This document shows, one piece after another, positions 32,686 to 42,314 of a stretch of DNA of 64,000 nucleotides. Source of the stretch: Symbiodinium natans (taxonomy: Eukaryota > Sar > Dinophyceae > Suessiales > Symbiodiniaceae); assembly GCA_905221605.1 (NCBI GenBank), contig CAJNDS010000447.1:854657-918656 (forward strand), written 5' to 3'. Position 1 is the stretch's first letter; every line of letters starts with the position of its first letter. The notes under the pieces were generated by a model that saw nothing but the letters and a program-made list of their open reading frames with translations, ran no database searches and was not told the DNA's origin. The translations under genes and the position numbers were made by a program.

Positions 32686-33514
32686 TATGCGCTCCGGCCG
32701 TCCAGCGACACGAGGACTGAGCCTGGGCGCAAGGACAAGGCAGCCCGCACGCTGGCGGCGAGAGCGTCCGTCCCCGCGCGGGCCTGGAGCGCGAACTGGT
32801 ATGGGCGAGTAGCGTTATCGAAGACCTGCGCCCACTCCTTGGCCAGAGTTCTGGCGACCAGGCGGCGAAAAACGTCGCCCGTGGCTATGCCTCGCACCCC
32901 TCCGTCCGGCTTGCGCAACGCGGTGAGGCGCGCCATGGCCAAGCCGGCTACGACATCTGCCGGGACATGAGCTTGGGCGAGGTGCGTGGCCGCTTCGGCC
33001 AGCAGTTCCAGCGCCTCCAAGTCCTGCAAAAGCAACTTCAAGTGCTGGATAAGCCAGCCGCCCCACCCCGGCGGGCTTCGCGAAGTGCGCTGGCGACTGC
33101 TCGGGCGGAGAGCTGAACGGAGCGCTCCGCGGTTGGTACTGAAGCAACTCAGCGGGCGTCGCGACCCGCGCCTCGGGCGGGCGCTTCGCGGGATCAGTGA
33201 GTGCATCCCATGTGGCCTCCGTGCCCCGCGCGAGCTCGGCTGCCGTGAGTACCTGTCGTGCGCGAGAGAGCTCGCCCTGCCGCACTTTGGCGCATGCTCG
33301 CTGGCGTTTGCGCTCGGACGCCTCGGCTGGGTCGAGCTCCGTCGGCGGCTCGCGGGCTCGTGGTCCGGGCCGCGCGGCAGCGAGAAGCGGTAAAACTCAG
33401 TTTTGCGAAGGAACGCTTGGGTCAACCAGGCCCTGGCAAACCAACTGAAATCCAGTATGTATGTTGGATTCCCCAATGAACGCATGGGCCAATCAAATCT
33501 GCGAAGCCCATGGC

Positions 33515-33745
33515 TAACCGAGCACACCGAAATGCACGCACCGAACGTTCATCTTGGCTGGCCGAGCACACCGAAATGCATGTACCGAACATTCATCATC
33601 GAAGCCCCAGGCTGACCGAAGGCACCAAGATGCACGTACAGGGCATTCAAGTTCCAAGCCCCTGGCTGTAACCGAGCGCACCGAGATGCACGCACCGAGC
33701 GTTCATCTTCGAAGCCCCGGGGTGGTTGAGAACATAACGAGACGC
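33515..33745. repeat. Short tandem repeat, about 45-67-base unit
   Basis: About four diverged copies of a unit with CACCGAAATGCACG, GTTCATC and AAGCCCC elements. It lies between the two LINE elements. Sequence from 33745 to 34250 has no clear feature beyond the likely 3' untranslated region of the next element. Confidence 0.8.
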
Positions 33746-34250
33746 ACGTACTGAGGTTTTCGGGGGCAGGTTGACCGATACCTGTTCCTCGATACCGGCC
33801 GAGTCAAGTCAAGCCTGACGGCCCGAGAAGCAGCCCTGTTCGGACGCAGGCGAAAAACAACAACAAGGTGCAAACCGAACAGGATGCAAGCGTCTGCAAG
33901 TGAAGGAAACCGTGGCATCAACGACACCTCTCAACGATGCCTGAACGATCAGAGCTGGGCAGGGTCGTTTTAACGTACGGGATGGCAGCCTGCGCCTCCG
34001 CGTCCAGGTCGCTGGCGGGCCGAGGCGAAGCTCGCGCGGTCCGCACGGCCGCGAGAAGTGCGGGCCAGAGTCCCTGTTCGTATTGTTGGAGTCGTCAGAA
34101 GGAACAGTTTTTCTTTTAACACTTAACCGCGTTTCCAAGCACGGGCCCGAGCACAGAGAGAGTCTGTCCTTGAACAACCGTTGACGGTCAGTACATATAT
34201 ACACTACAAACGGCCAGGCACATTGGCCGCCGAACAATCCAGTACTACGC

Positions 34251-37200
34251 TCATAGCTGCAAGCCCGCCAACAAGTTGCGAGCAATCTGGCAGATGGCTG
34301 CCACATAGTGGACATGAGCATTGACAGATGAACGACTGTTCAGAACCAAGCTGGGGTCAAAGATCCAGCGAAGCAACTCATCATCTCCAAACTGAGGAAC
34401 GCGCTGTAACCCCAGACGAGTGAGCCAGTGACGCCGTTGCGAGGCCAGCAATGGACAAGCTCGAATTGCGTGAAGCAGGTTGCACTGGTCACCACAAAGG
34501 CACAGAGAGTCCGTCCTGTGCGAATGACGGGCGCTCCTACCATCCGTAAATGGGTGATGGCCACACCGGGCCAGGGTCCACTCTCGGACTGCGGAGATGG
34601 GGAGCCCGGAGGAGTGTATGCTGACCAGGCAATGCAATCGAGGCTGATAGACCGCATAATTGGCCAGCGAAGGTACTGCCAGCAATTCTGCGCGGTAACT
34701 CGCATGGGCACGTTGCTGCAAGGTCTGTACAACCTGATGCCTAGTCCACTGCCAGACACGTCGAAGACCCGATCCCGGGAGCACCCCGTACGATGCCGGA
34801 GACATGACGCCATCCTGATGCAAGGTCTGGGCGGTCTCATATGCCCAAGAGCCTGGTCGACTCAGGGCAAAATTGAAGACGCGTGCTGCCAAGCCTCTGC
34901 GGACGTCGCGCGTGCTTGTGGCAGAAAGTCTGCCAAAAAGACCAAACTGCAGGCGCTTAACCTGAAACAGAAAGGGTGCCCAGCCAAGCTCACCAAGGAC
35001 TGCTGCCCCCGGTGCACCACTGGGCCATTGCAGCAAACGTCTCCCCCACTGGCGGATGACCTTGTCCAAGCGAGCAATCGTCGCTGAATCAAGGAACTGT
35101 GTGCCATACAGCGTGGAAGGCAAAACATAGGTTTGGAATAGAGCATTGCGGAATCCTGTGTGTAGCTGGCGATTCTCGGCCCAACCCAAAAACTGGTAAA
35201 AGCGGCGAGTACTTTTAACTATGAGCCGAGTCTCATGTTGACGCCATTTTCGAGAGGCTGCGAATGTAACACCCAGGTAGGTGTAGTGTGGCACGCACGG
35301 GACGGCACAACCCTGCAAGGAAAAGTGGAAGTTCAGGAGCCTGGACCCAACAACCATCACAGCTGTTTTTTCGGGACCAATCCCAAAAGAGAAACGCCAC
35401 CGTGCGCCCCAGTTGCCGATAGCATCTAAGGCACGTTGCAAGGTCGCTGCATCATCTGCCAAGATTACCAGATCATCAGCGTACAGAAGAAGTGTCACGC
35501 GAGGGGCGCTTGGGCCAGGGCCCAACGCAACGCCCGGACATACTGCACGCACAGCATCGGCAATACCATTGAACAAGATGTTGAAAAGCAGCGGACCTAA
35601 GACGCTCCCTTGACGCACGCCGGCCGTTTCTGTCCAAGGCTGCGAAGTCAGACCATTCACACGGACTCGAGCTGTGGTTTCACAAAGGAGGTCTGCAATT
35701 ACCGACCACATCGAACCACTAACGCCGGTCTCCGCAAGCCTAACTAACACCGCATCCCTCCATGCAACATCAAAAGCTTTGCGTACATCCACGAAAGCAC
35801 AGAAGGTACGCTTCCTGGCACGCAGCCTGAGCGTCTCGGCCAAGGTGTAGATTTGCTCCTCGGCCCCCCAGCGAAACCCGGCTTGACACTCATCGAGTTG
35901 CGGGTCGACCCTGGGAAGCAGCCGCGCCAGCAACAAACGCTCGAAGATTTTGAGGCTGCAACAAAGGAGGCTGATGGGACGATAATTATTGAAATCGTCA
36001 GCAGGGCCGCCTTTGTGCAGCGGGCTCACACGGGCTGAACGCCAAATCGACGGGACAACTGCCCAATGACGCACCAATTCAAAAAACGTCAAAAGAGCCG
36101 AAGAAAGGACATCGTCCTTGACAGCAAAAAACTCATATGGCAATCCATCCGGGCCTGGAGCTCGATGAGACGGAAGCTGAGATAGAACATGCTGCAGTTC
36201 GGCAGCGCTGAGCGGAAGATCCAAAGGGCCGGACAGAGAGGCCATATCCCGCCTCAGAGCCGCAGCGCGGGACGTGATGTCTGAGGATGCTGCAGCCGAA
36301 GCAGAATCAGTTGCTACGTCAGCCCGGAGCCGGCCATCGCAAACAGATGGCACATTGCGAAAGTGATCACGCCATGCGGCGAAACATTGGTCACCTTCCA
36401 ACCGATGGCCCGCCGATCTCATCGAACGCGGCAGGCCACCGTGACTCTGGCCCATCTGCGTACGCACATTACGAGCAGCCAACCGCGGATTGGACCGTGA
36501 CAGACCTTCTTGTCGACTGAGCCAGGAAGACCAAAATGACGATTTCTTGCGACGAACCAGATGATGAAACTCCAGTCGTTTCTGGCGGAAGGTTTCACGG
36601 GCACTGGACGTCTGCTCACGTCGCCACTGTCGCCAAGCCGCATTGCGAGCGACAAGGAGTTCGTAGCAAGCGTCATCCCACCAATCCGGCTGCGGACGCC
36701 GGTTGCCACCAGAACGACTAGAAGCGTGGGGCTCTGCGGCTTGCCAAACTATAGCGACAAATTCGGCATACAGCAGGTCCAGCACGCCACGCCTTTCAGG
36801 AAGGGGGAGGGGCTGACCCTGACGCAAATTCAAAACCTTGGATGCCCATTGCAACAGTTGCGGATGCAAATCTTGGACGACTGAGTGCCAGTTCCGCACA
36901 CGCGGCCAGGGCTTAGGAACAACATCATCCGCCTCCGGAGGCACAGCAATTTTGAAGGTGATGAGCTTGTGATCGCTTCCCACAATCGGGTGACACGAGT
37001 CACGTTGACAACCGCACGTGTCCCCATCATGCACGACAATGTCAACAACATCAAGCGGACGTGAAACAAGAACAATGTCAATGCACGAGCCGGACCTATG
37101 CGTAGAGACGCGTGGTGGATTTGCAATGCGGAGACCAAAATCATGACAAAGGGCGCGTATCAAATCACGCAGCTGGGGTTCATTAGACCTTTCACGCTCG

Positions 37201-37676
37201 GGGCCCATAACTTCCGCAAGATACACGTTGCAATCACCTGCAAGCACCAGATTCGCATGAGGGTGGTGCCGCAAAGCGTCCTGAATGGAGGCACGAAACC
37301 TACTCCAGAAGTCGATGCGTGTGGGAAGCGGCACACCCACGTGCGGCGCATAAAAACTACACAGCAAAAGCGCGGGAGCATTTTGAGATGACGCAATGCA
37401 TCGCCAACGAATGCGATGGTAAGAAGTGTCTACATTGAGTGACCACGATGTGGAACCTTGATGAACAAGAAAGCCTGCCTCACAGCCACCAATATCAGAA
37501 GGGCCATCATACTGATACGGCTGATCGACTGGCAAGGCGCCCCCATTGACTGCCCAAGTTTCTTGTAGGCACACGCAATCCACGTCATGAGCACGCAAGA
37601 TTCCAACAAACCCATGAAAACCCGCATGCTCTGATCCACTGGGCGCCCAAAAGCGATTGGCGTTCAGTAAAGCCAC
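34251..37676 (-). CDS. LINE ORF2: AP-type endonuclease and reverse transcriptase
   Basis: The 1141-residue frame has an N-terminal exonuclease-endonuclease-phosphatase domain: LNANRF at 4-9, CLQETW with catalytic E39, GDCN at 147-150 and SDH at 234-236. The reverse transcriptase follows: APGPDGLPYEFF at 506-517, NYRPISLL at 564-571, FVDVRKAFD at 628-636 with D630, RQGSVLGPLLFN at 688-699, YADD at 732-735 and YLGVTF at 800-805. A C-terminal Cys/His knuckle has C1059, C1061, C1065, H1069 and C1074. All catalytic residues are present and there is no internal stop, so it may be active or recently so. The first codon of the frame after the ORF1 stop is GTG, not ATG. The first in-frame ATG is codon 157, inside the endonuclease, so initiation must be unusual. 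The enzyme nicks DNA and copies its own RNA at the break. Confidence 0.93.
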   Translation of the reverse strand: MALLNANRFWAPSGSEHAGFHGFVGILRAHDVDCVCLQETWAVNGGALPVDQPYQYDGPSDIGGCEAGFLVHQGSTSWSLNVDTSYHRIRWRCIASSQNAPALLLCSFYAPHVGVPLPTRIDFWSRFRASIQDALRHHPHANLVLAGDCNVYLAEVMGPERERSNEPQLRDLIRALCHDFGLRIANPPRVSTHRSGSCIDIVLVSRPLDVVDIVVHDGDTCGCQRDSCHPIVGSDHKLITFKIAVPPEADDVVPKPWPRVRNWHSVVQDLHPQLLQWASKVLNLRQGQPLPLPERRGVLDLLYAEFVAIVWQAAEPHASSRSGGNRRPQPDWWDDACYELLVARNAAWRQWRREQTSSARETFRQKRLEFHHLVRRKKSSFWSSWLSRQEGLSRSNPRLAARNVRTQMGQSHGGLPRSMRSAGHRLEGDQCFAAWRDHFRNVPSVCDGRLRADVATDSASAAASSDITSRAAALRRDMASLSGPLDLPLSAAELQHVLSQLPSHRAPGPDGLPYEFFAVKDDVLSSALLTFFELVRHWAVVPSIWRSARVSPLHKGGPADDFNNYRPISLLCCSLKIFERLLLARLLPRVDPQLDECQAGFRWGAEEQIYTLAETLRLRARKRTFCAFVDVRKAFDVAWRDAVLVRLAETGVSGSMWSVIADLLCETTARVRVNGLTSQPWTETAGVRQGSVLGPLLFNILFNGIADAVRAVCPGVALGPGPSAPRVTLLLYADDLVILADDAATLQRALDAIGNWGARWRFSFGIGPEKTAVMVVGSRLLNFHFSLQGCAVPCVPHYTYLGVTFAASRKWRQHETRLIVKSTRRFYQFLGWAENRQLHTGFRNALFQTYVLPSTLYGTQFLDSATIARLDKVIRQWGRRLLQWPSGAPGAAVLGELGWAPFLFQVKRLQFGLFGRLSATSTRDVRRGLAARVFNFALSRPGSWAYETAQTLHQDGVMSPASYGVLPGSGLRRVWQWTRHQVVQTLQQRAHASYRAELLAVPSLANYAVYQPRLHCLVSIHSSGLPISAVREWTLARCGHHPFTDGRSARHSHRTDSLCLCGDQCNLLHAIRACPLLASQRRHWLTRLGLQRVPQFGDDELLRWIFDPSLVLNSRSSVNAHVHYVAAICQIARNLLAGLQL

Positions 37677-37678
37677 GC

Positions 37679-40106
37679 TTATGTGGCTCGGTCCCCGCCG
37701 TGCTGGCGATGACGGCGAGGACCGCGAACGTTTCCCGTGTTGGCGACCCTTGAACGGAGCGCGTGAGCCGAGGCTTGCAAATCGGGGGGCAAGGCGTGGT
37801 CAGGCGGAAGATTCCCGCACGCTTCAGTCAAAAACTCACCTAACGGATCAGCCGTGGGAGAATGTCGAAGAGACCGAGGACCCGAGCCTCCGCCTGCGCA
37901 GCATCGCCGGTTCAAGCAGTGATCAGGGCAATATCCTGTACGGCACGATGCCGCAGGTTGGTTGTGGCAATCCATGCAATCCCTACGGCGACAACGAGCA
38001 GAACGCACAGAGTCGTGGGGCGCCGCTGCTCGTGCGTTGCGACAGCTGCATCGTGGGCTTGTGCAATGTTCCGGACAGAAACCTGTAGCGCACGCAACAT
38101 CAACAACGTTATGACAAGATCGGTTCCTGCAAGTGCGAGATCTTGCAACATCCCCTGTTCCATTTCGCGGTTGCCGTGGAACGGGAGGGTCATTATTATG
38201 ACATGCGTGGACACCCACATGACACGGGCACGCTCGACTACGGCAGTGGTGCGGGCAAAAACCCGTCTGACAATGTTGGTCTACAAGACGGCGGCACTGC
38301 ATGTTTCGACACGTGCGACCTGGCACGGGCACGCGGGTGCCCGCAGCAGGGGGCGGGGGATCACGAGAGCGGCGTGCACAACAAGAACAACGTGAACTGG
38401 TGCAATGAGCAGTGCAAAAACCTGTACGACATGTAGGTAGAACAAAGGCAGTACAACTCATATGCCTGCAAGCCCGTGCTCTGGAGGACACAGCCGGCTG
38501 CCACGAACCGTCTCTCGCGACATGCTCTGTGCAACTGCCACAAGAACATCGCCGACTCACACAATGGTTTGGACAGTATCCAGTCACACAGGAGGCTGAA
38601 ATCAGATTAGCACAACCAGAACGTCTACAAACAGGGGCCGATGACTGGCACGCATGTCCTGCTGGGCCATGTGAGCCTCTATGCACACGACAATGCCCAG
38701 AATCACAATGATCCGCACAACGCCGGGCCACACAACGGGGAGACATCAAGTTTTGGCAACCGCGCTGCACACAACCGTCGCCGTGCACACTGCACTGATG
38801 AACAGCGCATTCCTGACTCACACAATGCTGAATGCACATGTTTGAGATACACCCGGGTGTATTTAACTGGGGACACTGGGCAAAGGAGCAATGGCTGCGG
38901 TTATGGTTCACAGGATCAACCATCGGAACGAAGCGGTCCCGAATTTCCAATAAAAGCTCCTGCATGCGCCCTTGGTGCTCCACCAGTTGCCCAACTAACT
39001 GCGACAACAATGCCCAGTGAGAGTTGGCCGAAGGCACTCCAGCCGCAGCCGTAGCATTTTCATCACCGGACGACACCACTGGGGGACACAGGACTTCAGC
39101 AGGCGCGTGTGGATCACAACCCGGAATTGTTGCAACTGTTGGCGCAGCAGGCCCACCAGCACGAGTTGCCAAACAAGCAGCCGGAGTTGGCGGGCCTGCA
39201 GGATGTGCCTCAGAACACGGAACCGAATCAGCTGAGGAAGGGACATTGGAAACAGAACTGGGAACAGGACCGTCCAAAATAAGCGGACGCGGCACATGAA
39301 ACTCTGCGCCGGGCCGTCGATCAGGACAAGCATCCAAAGACACGTACGTCCAAGGCTCGAAGAGAGGCAACAACATTTGACGGGTCGCCTGTTCCTCCCC
39401 ATGGACGTAAACTTTCATTTGAGCTACATGGTACAGAACTCCACATCTAATCCGACAAGGTCTGCCGGACTCAAAACGACTGGGTTCACTAATGCGTAGC
39501 CACACTCCCCATGATGTTGGGCCTTCAATACGCAAGTTTGGCTGGCCGATGTCATCAAAAGCATGTGCGTCAATCATGCTTTGTACACGCTGAATATATT
39601 CATCTCGCGGAAGGCACAAAAACCGTGTGAAATGGGTGAGTTGCGGAGCGGCGCCCGCGGCAGTGGACGCTGGAGCATCGCAAACGCTAGAACCTGCAGC
39701 ACGCGGCCCCGAGCGATTCTGGACGACAGGTTCCACTACTTGCGGCACGTCGCCAGCACCACAACCCGCATCATGCCGCCCCGAAAAATTCTGAACAGCA
39801 ACCTGATCTGCGGCGGGCCACACGCACTGACCACACGCGACAAAGCGACAACCCCGAGGACAACGAATGTATTCGGTTCCACGTGCAACTCTATTGTTGC
39901 ATACACAACATCGCCGCTGAGCTCCAAATCGGGAAGCGGTATGACGCGAATGGTGTACCTTGGGGCCTCCGTTTTGTCCGGGTGATGGGCAAGAAGAGCT
40001 CGCCTCTTGTAGCTCTTCAAGGCTTCGGTGTCCACCGTCTCCAAGGGCACCTCGATGGCAAGAACCCTGAGGGCAAGGGTCTTTCTTTTGCTGGCCGGTG
40101 ACGGGT
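37679..40106 (-). CDS. LINE ORF1: zinc-binding protein with seven Cys/His modules
   Basis: This frame is open from 40106 to the TAA at 37679. Counting residues from the GTG at 39823, a region of about 300 residues comes first. It is followed by seven modules (from 312, 351, 399, 452, 505, 565 and 611 to about 642) with the spacing C-x4-C-x7-C-x4-C-x2-H-C-x4-C; typical core text is TGFCPHHC. The last five carry a further Cys. Module 7 has three extra residues. Upstream of 39823 the frame encodes another probable zinc motif, CCVC with IRCPRGC and FVACGQC (39900-39823 region). ORF1 proteins of LINEs usually bind the element RNA. These modules could serve that role, but no known family was recognised. 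The frame has no early ATG; see the overlapping J-like frame. Confidence 0.85.
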
Positions 40107-40128
40107 CATTCGAGCTGACCGGAGGCAT
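39736..40128 (-). CDS. J-domain-like N-terminus overlapping ORF1
   Basis: An ATG at 40128-40126 opens a frame with MPPVSSNDPSPASKRK, then VLAIEVPLETVDTEALK and YKRRALLAHHPDK. The last element matches helix II plus the HPD loop of DnaJ domains, which stimulate Hsp70 ATPase. The rest of a J domain (helices III and IV) is not evident. The frame continues to 39736, overlapping ORF1 in another phase. Since ORF1 lacks an ATG, I infer that the true N-terminus begins here and that a frameshift (mutation or programmed) joins the two near 39960. It could also be a chance or separate small ORF. Confidence 0.5.
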   Translation of the reverse strand: MPPVSSNDPSPASKRKTLALRVLAIEVPLETVDTEALKSYKRRALLAHHPDKTEAPRYTIRVIPLPDLELSGDVVYATIELHVEPNTFVVLGVVALSRVVSACGPPQIRLLFRIFRGGMMRVVVLATCRK

Positions 40129-40214
40129 GGCGAGTGCGAGCCTTTGTGAAGTGTCCCCGAGCAACTCCGGCAAAGCCAAGAAAACTCACCGGGTCAAAGG
40201 CAAGTTCAAACGTG

Positions 40215-41430
40215 GTCTGCACCTTTTGAACTTGAGAAGAGGTGCCCGTCTGCATATCTGAAACTTGTAGAAACGGTGCCCGTCTGCATCTCTTAAACTT
40301 GTAGAAGAGGTGCCCGTCTCCATCTCTTAAACTTGTAGAAGAGGTGCCCGCTTGCATCTCTTAAACTTGTAGAACAGGTGCCCGTCTGCAACTCTTAAAC
40401 TTGCACAGGTGCCCGTCTGCAGCTCTTAAACTTGTAGAAGAGGTGCCCGTCTGCACCTCTTAAACTTGTAGAACAGGTGCCCGTCTGCATCTCTTAAACT
40501 TGTAGAAGAGGTGCCCGTCTGAATCTCTTAAACTTGTAGAGCAGGTGCAGGTCTGCACCTCTTAAACTTGTAGAACAGGTGCCCGTCTGTATCTCTTAAA
40601 CTTGTAGAAGAAGTGCCCGTCTGCATCTCTTAGGCTAGGGTTTAGGCTTTGGGTTTAGGGTTTAGGGTTTAGGGTTTAGGGTTTAGGGTTTAGGGTTTAG
40701 GGTTTAGGGTTTAGGGTTTAGGGTTTAGGGTTTAGGGTTTAGGGTTTAGGGTTTAGGGTTTAGGGTTTTCGGTTTAGGGTTTTCGGTTTAGGGTTTTCGG
40801 TTTAGGGTTTAGGGTTTAGGGTTTAGGGTTTAGGGTTTAGGGTTTAGGGTTTAGGGTTCAGGGTTTAGGGTTCAGGGTTTAGGGTTTAGGGTTTAGGGTT
40901 TAGGGTTCCCGTCTCCACGTCTTAAACTTGTAGAAGAGGTGCCCGCTTGCATCTCTTAAACTTGTAGAAAAGGTGCCCGTCTGCAACTCTTAAACTTGTA
41001 CAGGTGCCCGTCTGCAGCTCTTAAACTTGTAGAAGAGGTGCCCGTCTGCACGTCTTAAACTTGTAGAACAAGTGCCCGTCTGTATCTCTTAAACTTGTAG
41101 AAGGGGTGCCCGTCTGAATCTCTTAAACTTGTAGAACAGGTGCAGGTCTGCACCTCTTAAACTTGTAGAACAGGTGCCCGTCTGTATCTCTTAAACGTGT
41201 AAGAAGTGCCCGTCTGTATCTCCTAAACTTGTAGAAAAGGTGCCCGCCCGTCTGTATCTCTTAAACTTGTAGAAGAGGTGCCCGCTTGCATCTCTTAAAC
41301 TTGCACAAGAGGTGCCCGTTGCATCTCTTAAACTTGCAGAAGAGATGCCCGTCTATCTCTCAAACTTGCAGAAGAGGTGCCCGTTTGCAACTCTAAAACT
41401 TGTAGAAGACGTGCCCGTCTGTAGCATTTT
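40215..41430. repeat. 34-bp minisatellite (about 27 copies)
   Basis: Units contain GGTGCCCGTCTGCA, then CTCTTAAACTTGTAGAAG. Copies vary by a few substitutions and some lack 8-9 bases. The array is split by the telomere-type tract at 40634-40907 and resumes with the same unit and orientation afterwards. Confidence 0.95.
40634..40907 (+). repeat. Interstitial telomeric tract (TTTAGGG)n
   Basis: About 39 units of TTTAGGG on the plus strand, mostly perfect, with a few TTTTCGG and TTCAGGG variants. TTTAGGG is the plant-type telomere unit, also known from dinoflagellates. It sits inside the 34-bp minisatellite, with minisatellite copies of the same orientation on both sides. Confidence 0.97.
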
Positions 41431-41744
41431 AGGGATTTGGGTACATCTGAAAAATTGGAAGCCCTGGGGAAGTTTCGTGGCTTGGAACATCTCTCCGCCC
41501 TAAGCCCTTGCATGCATGTCGTCGTGATTTTCGCGCGGGGAAGGCCAGGATGTCTTTTTAAAAAAAATGGACATGTGGTTTGCAGAGCACTTGATGCCCA
41601 TGATGCTTGGGATTGCAAAGCACTTGATGCTCATGATGCTATACCTTGGTTTTCTTTTTGGAACGATACAGACTTGATACCTTGACTTTCACTTGTGGCC
41701 GATACAAGATGGATACCTGGCTGTGTCACAAAACTTGCCTCCGA

Positions 41745-42205
41745 ATGCAATGCACAATGCAATGCACAATGCAATGCACAATGCAATGCACAATGCAATG
41801 CACAATGCAATGCACAATGCAATGCACAATGCCCATGCACACTGCAATGCACAATGCAATGCACAATGCAATTCACAATGCAATGCACAATGCAATGCAC
41901 AATGCAATGCACAATGCAATGCACAATGCAATGCACAATGCCAATGCACAATGCAATGCACAATGCAATGCACAATGCAATGCACAATGCAATGCACAAT
42001 GCAACGCACAATGCAATGCACAATGCAATGCCAATGCAATGCACAATGCAATGCACAATGCTAATGCACAATGCTAATGCACAATGCTAATGCACAATGC
42101 TAATGCACAATGCTAATCACAATGCTAATGCACAATGCTAATGCACAATGCTAATGCACAATGCTAATGCACAATGCAATGCACAATGCATGCACAATGC
42201 AATGC
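41745..42205. repeat. 12-base satellite AATGCAATGCAC and variant
   Basis: About 37 copies of AATGCAATGCAC or the related AATGCTAATGCAC. All six frames stay open across it because of the periodicity, which explains the long Cys/Ile/His frames here. These are not genes. Confidence 0.95.
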
Positions 42206-42314
42206 AGTAAAACTTACGATTTTTCGGTAAGAGAGGATTGGGGGAGCGAAAGGGCACCACACAAACCAAAAAGGAAGATTTAAAAAGAACACCACCAGCA
42301 ACCAAAATGAAGAC

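Larger units (their letters stand above)
29246..33390 (-). mobile_element. LINE-like retroelement (FLDD family), decayed and split by two insertions
   Basis: Three minus-strand blocks appear to be one element. Block 1 (33390-32688) has LSRARQVLTAAELARGTEAT, HLKLLLQDLEALELLAEAA, GLAMARLTALRKPDGG and LVSLDGRSA. Block 2 (32303-31459) has SMSRVAFLSKL, FYGQPSSYCWW, the RT box AFLDDLYVV and LPAVLGGLGLQSAQRTAPA. Block 3 (30288-29246) has PTWSALLDGVRPP, the FGDHALAC cluster, RRRLDLVVYGA, a GSEVGGRW segment and a stop at 29291. A 9-base A run lies at 29246-29254. Reading frames shift inside blocks 1 and 3, so it is not functional. Block 2 ends and block 3 begins at adjoining points of the protein order seen in the copy at 43.5 kb. 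This is why I join them across the insertion at 30289-31458. Element length without insertions is about 2.6 kb and the 5' end is truncated. Confidence 0.78.
34251..40128 (-). mobile_element. Near-complete non-LTR retrotransposon (YADD family)
   Basis: Two long minus-strand frames, a Cys-rich ORF1 (to 37679) and an endonuclease/reverse transcriptase ORF2 (37676-34251), lie in the usual LINE order with almost no gap. ORF2 is uninterrupted for 1141 codons. The 5' part shows one probable frame change (see ORF1). The 5' end abuts the 34-bp minisatellite at about 40215. No A tail or target duplication was found downstream of 34251, so the outer ends are not fixed. It differs from the 29-33 kb element in its RT box (YADD, not FLDD) and C-terminal Cys pattern. 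Confidence 0.85.

Noticed and set aside
34428..37391. Plus-strand frames of 60-219 codons
   Set aside because: Antisense of the intact LINE ORF2.
40634..40907. Treating the TTTAGGG tract as a true chromosome end
   Set aside because: The same 34-bp minisatellite continues on both sides, so it is internal unless the assembly is wrong here.
41631..42090. Overlapping long frames on both strands with His-Cys-Ala-Leu or Met-His-Asn-Ala repeats
   Set aside because: A 12-base satellite leaves several frames open at once. There is no protein signal beyond the periodicity.
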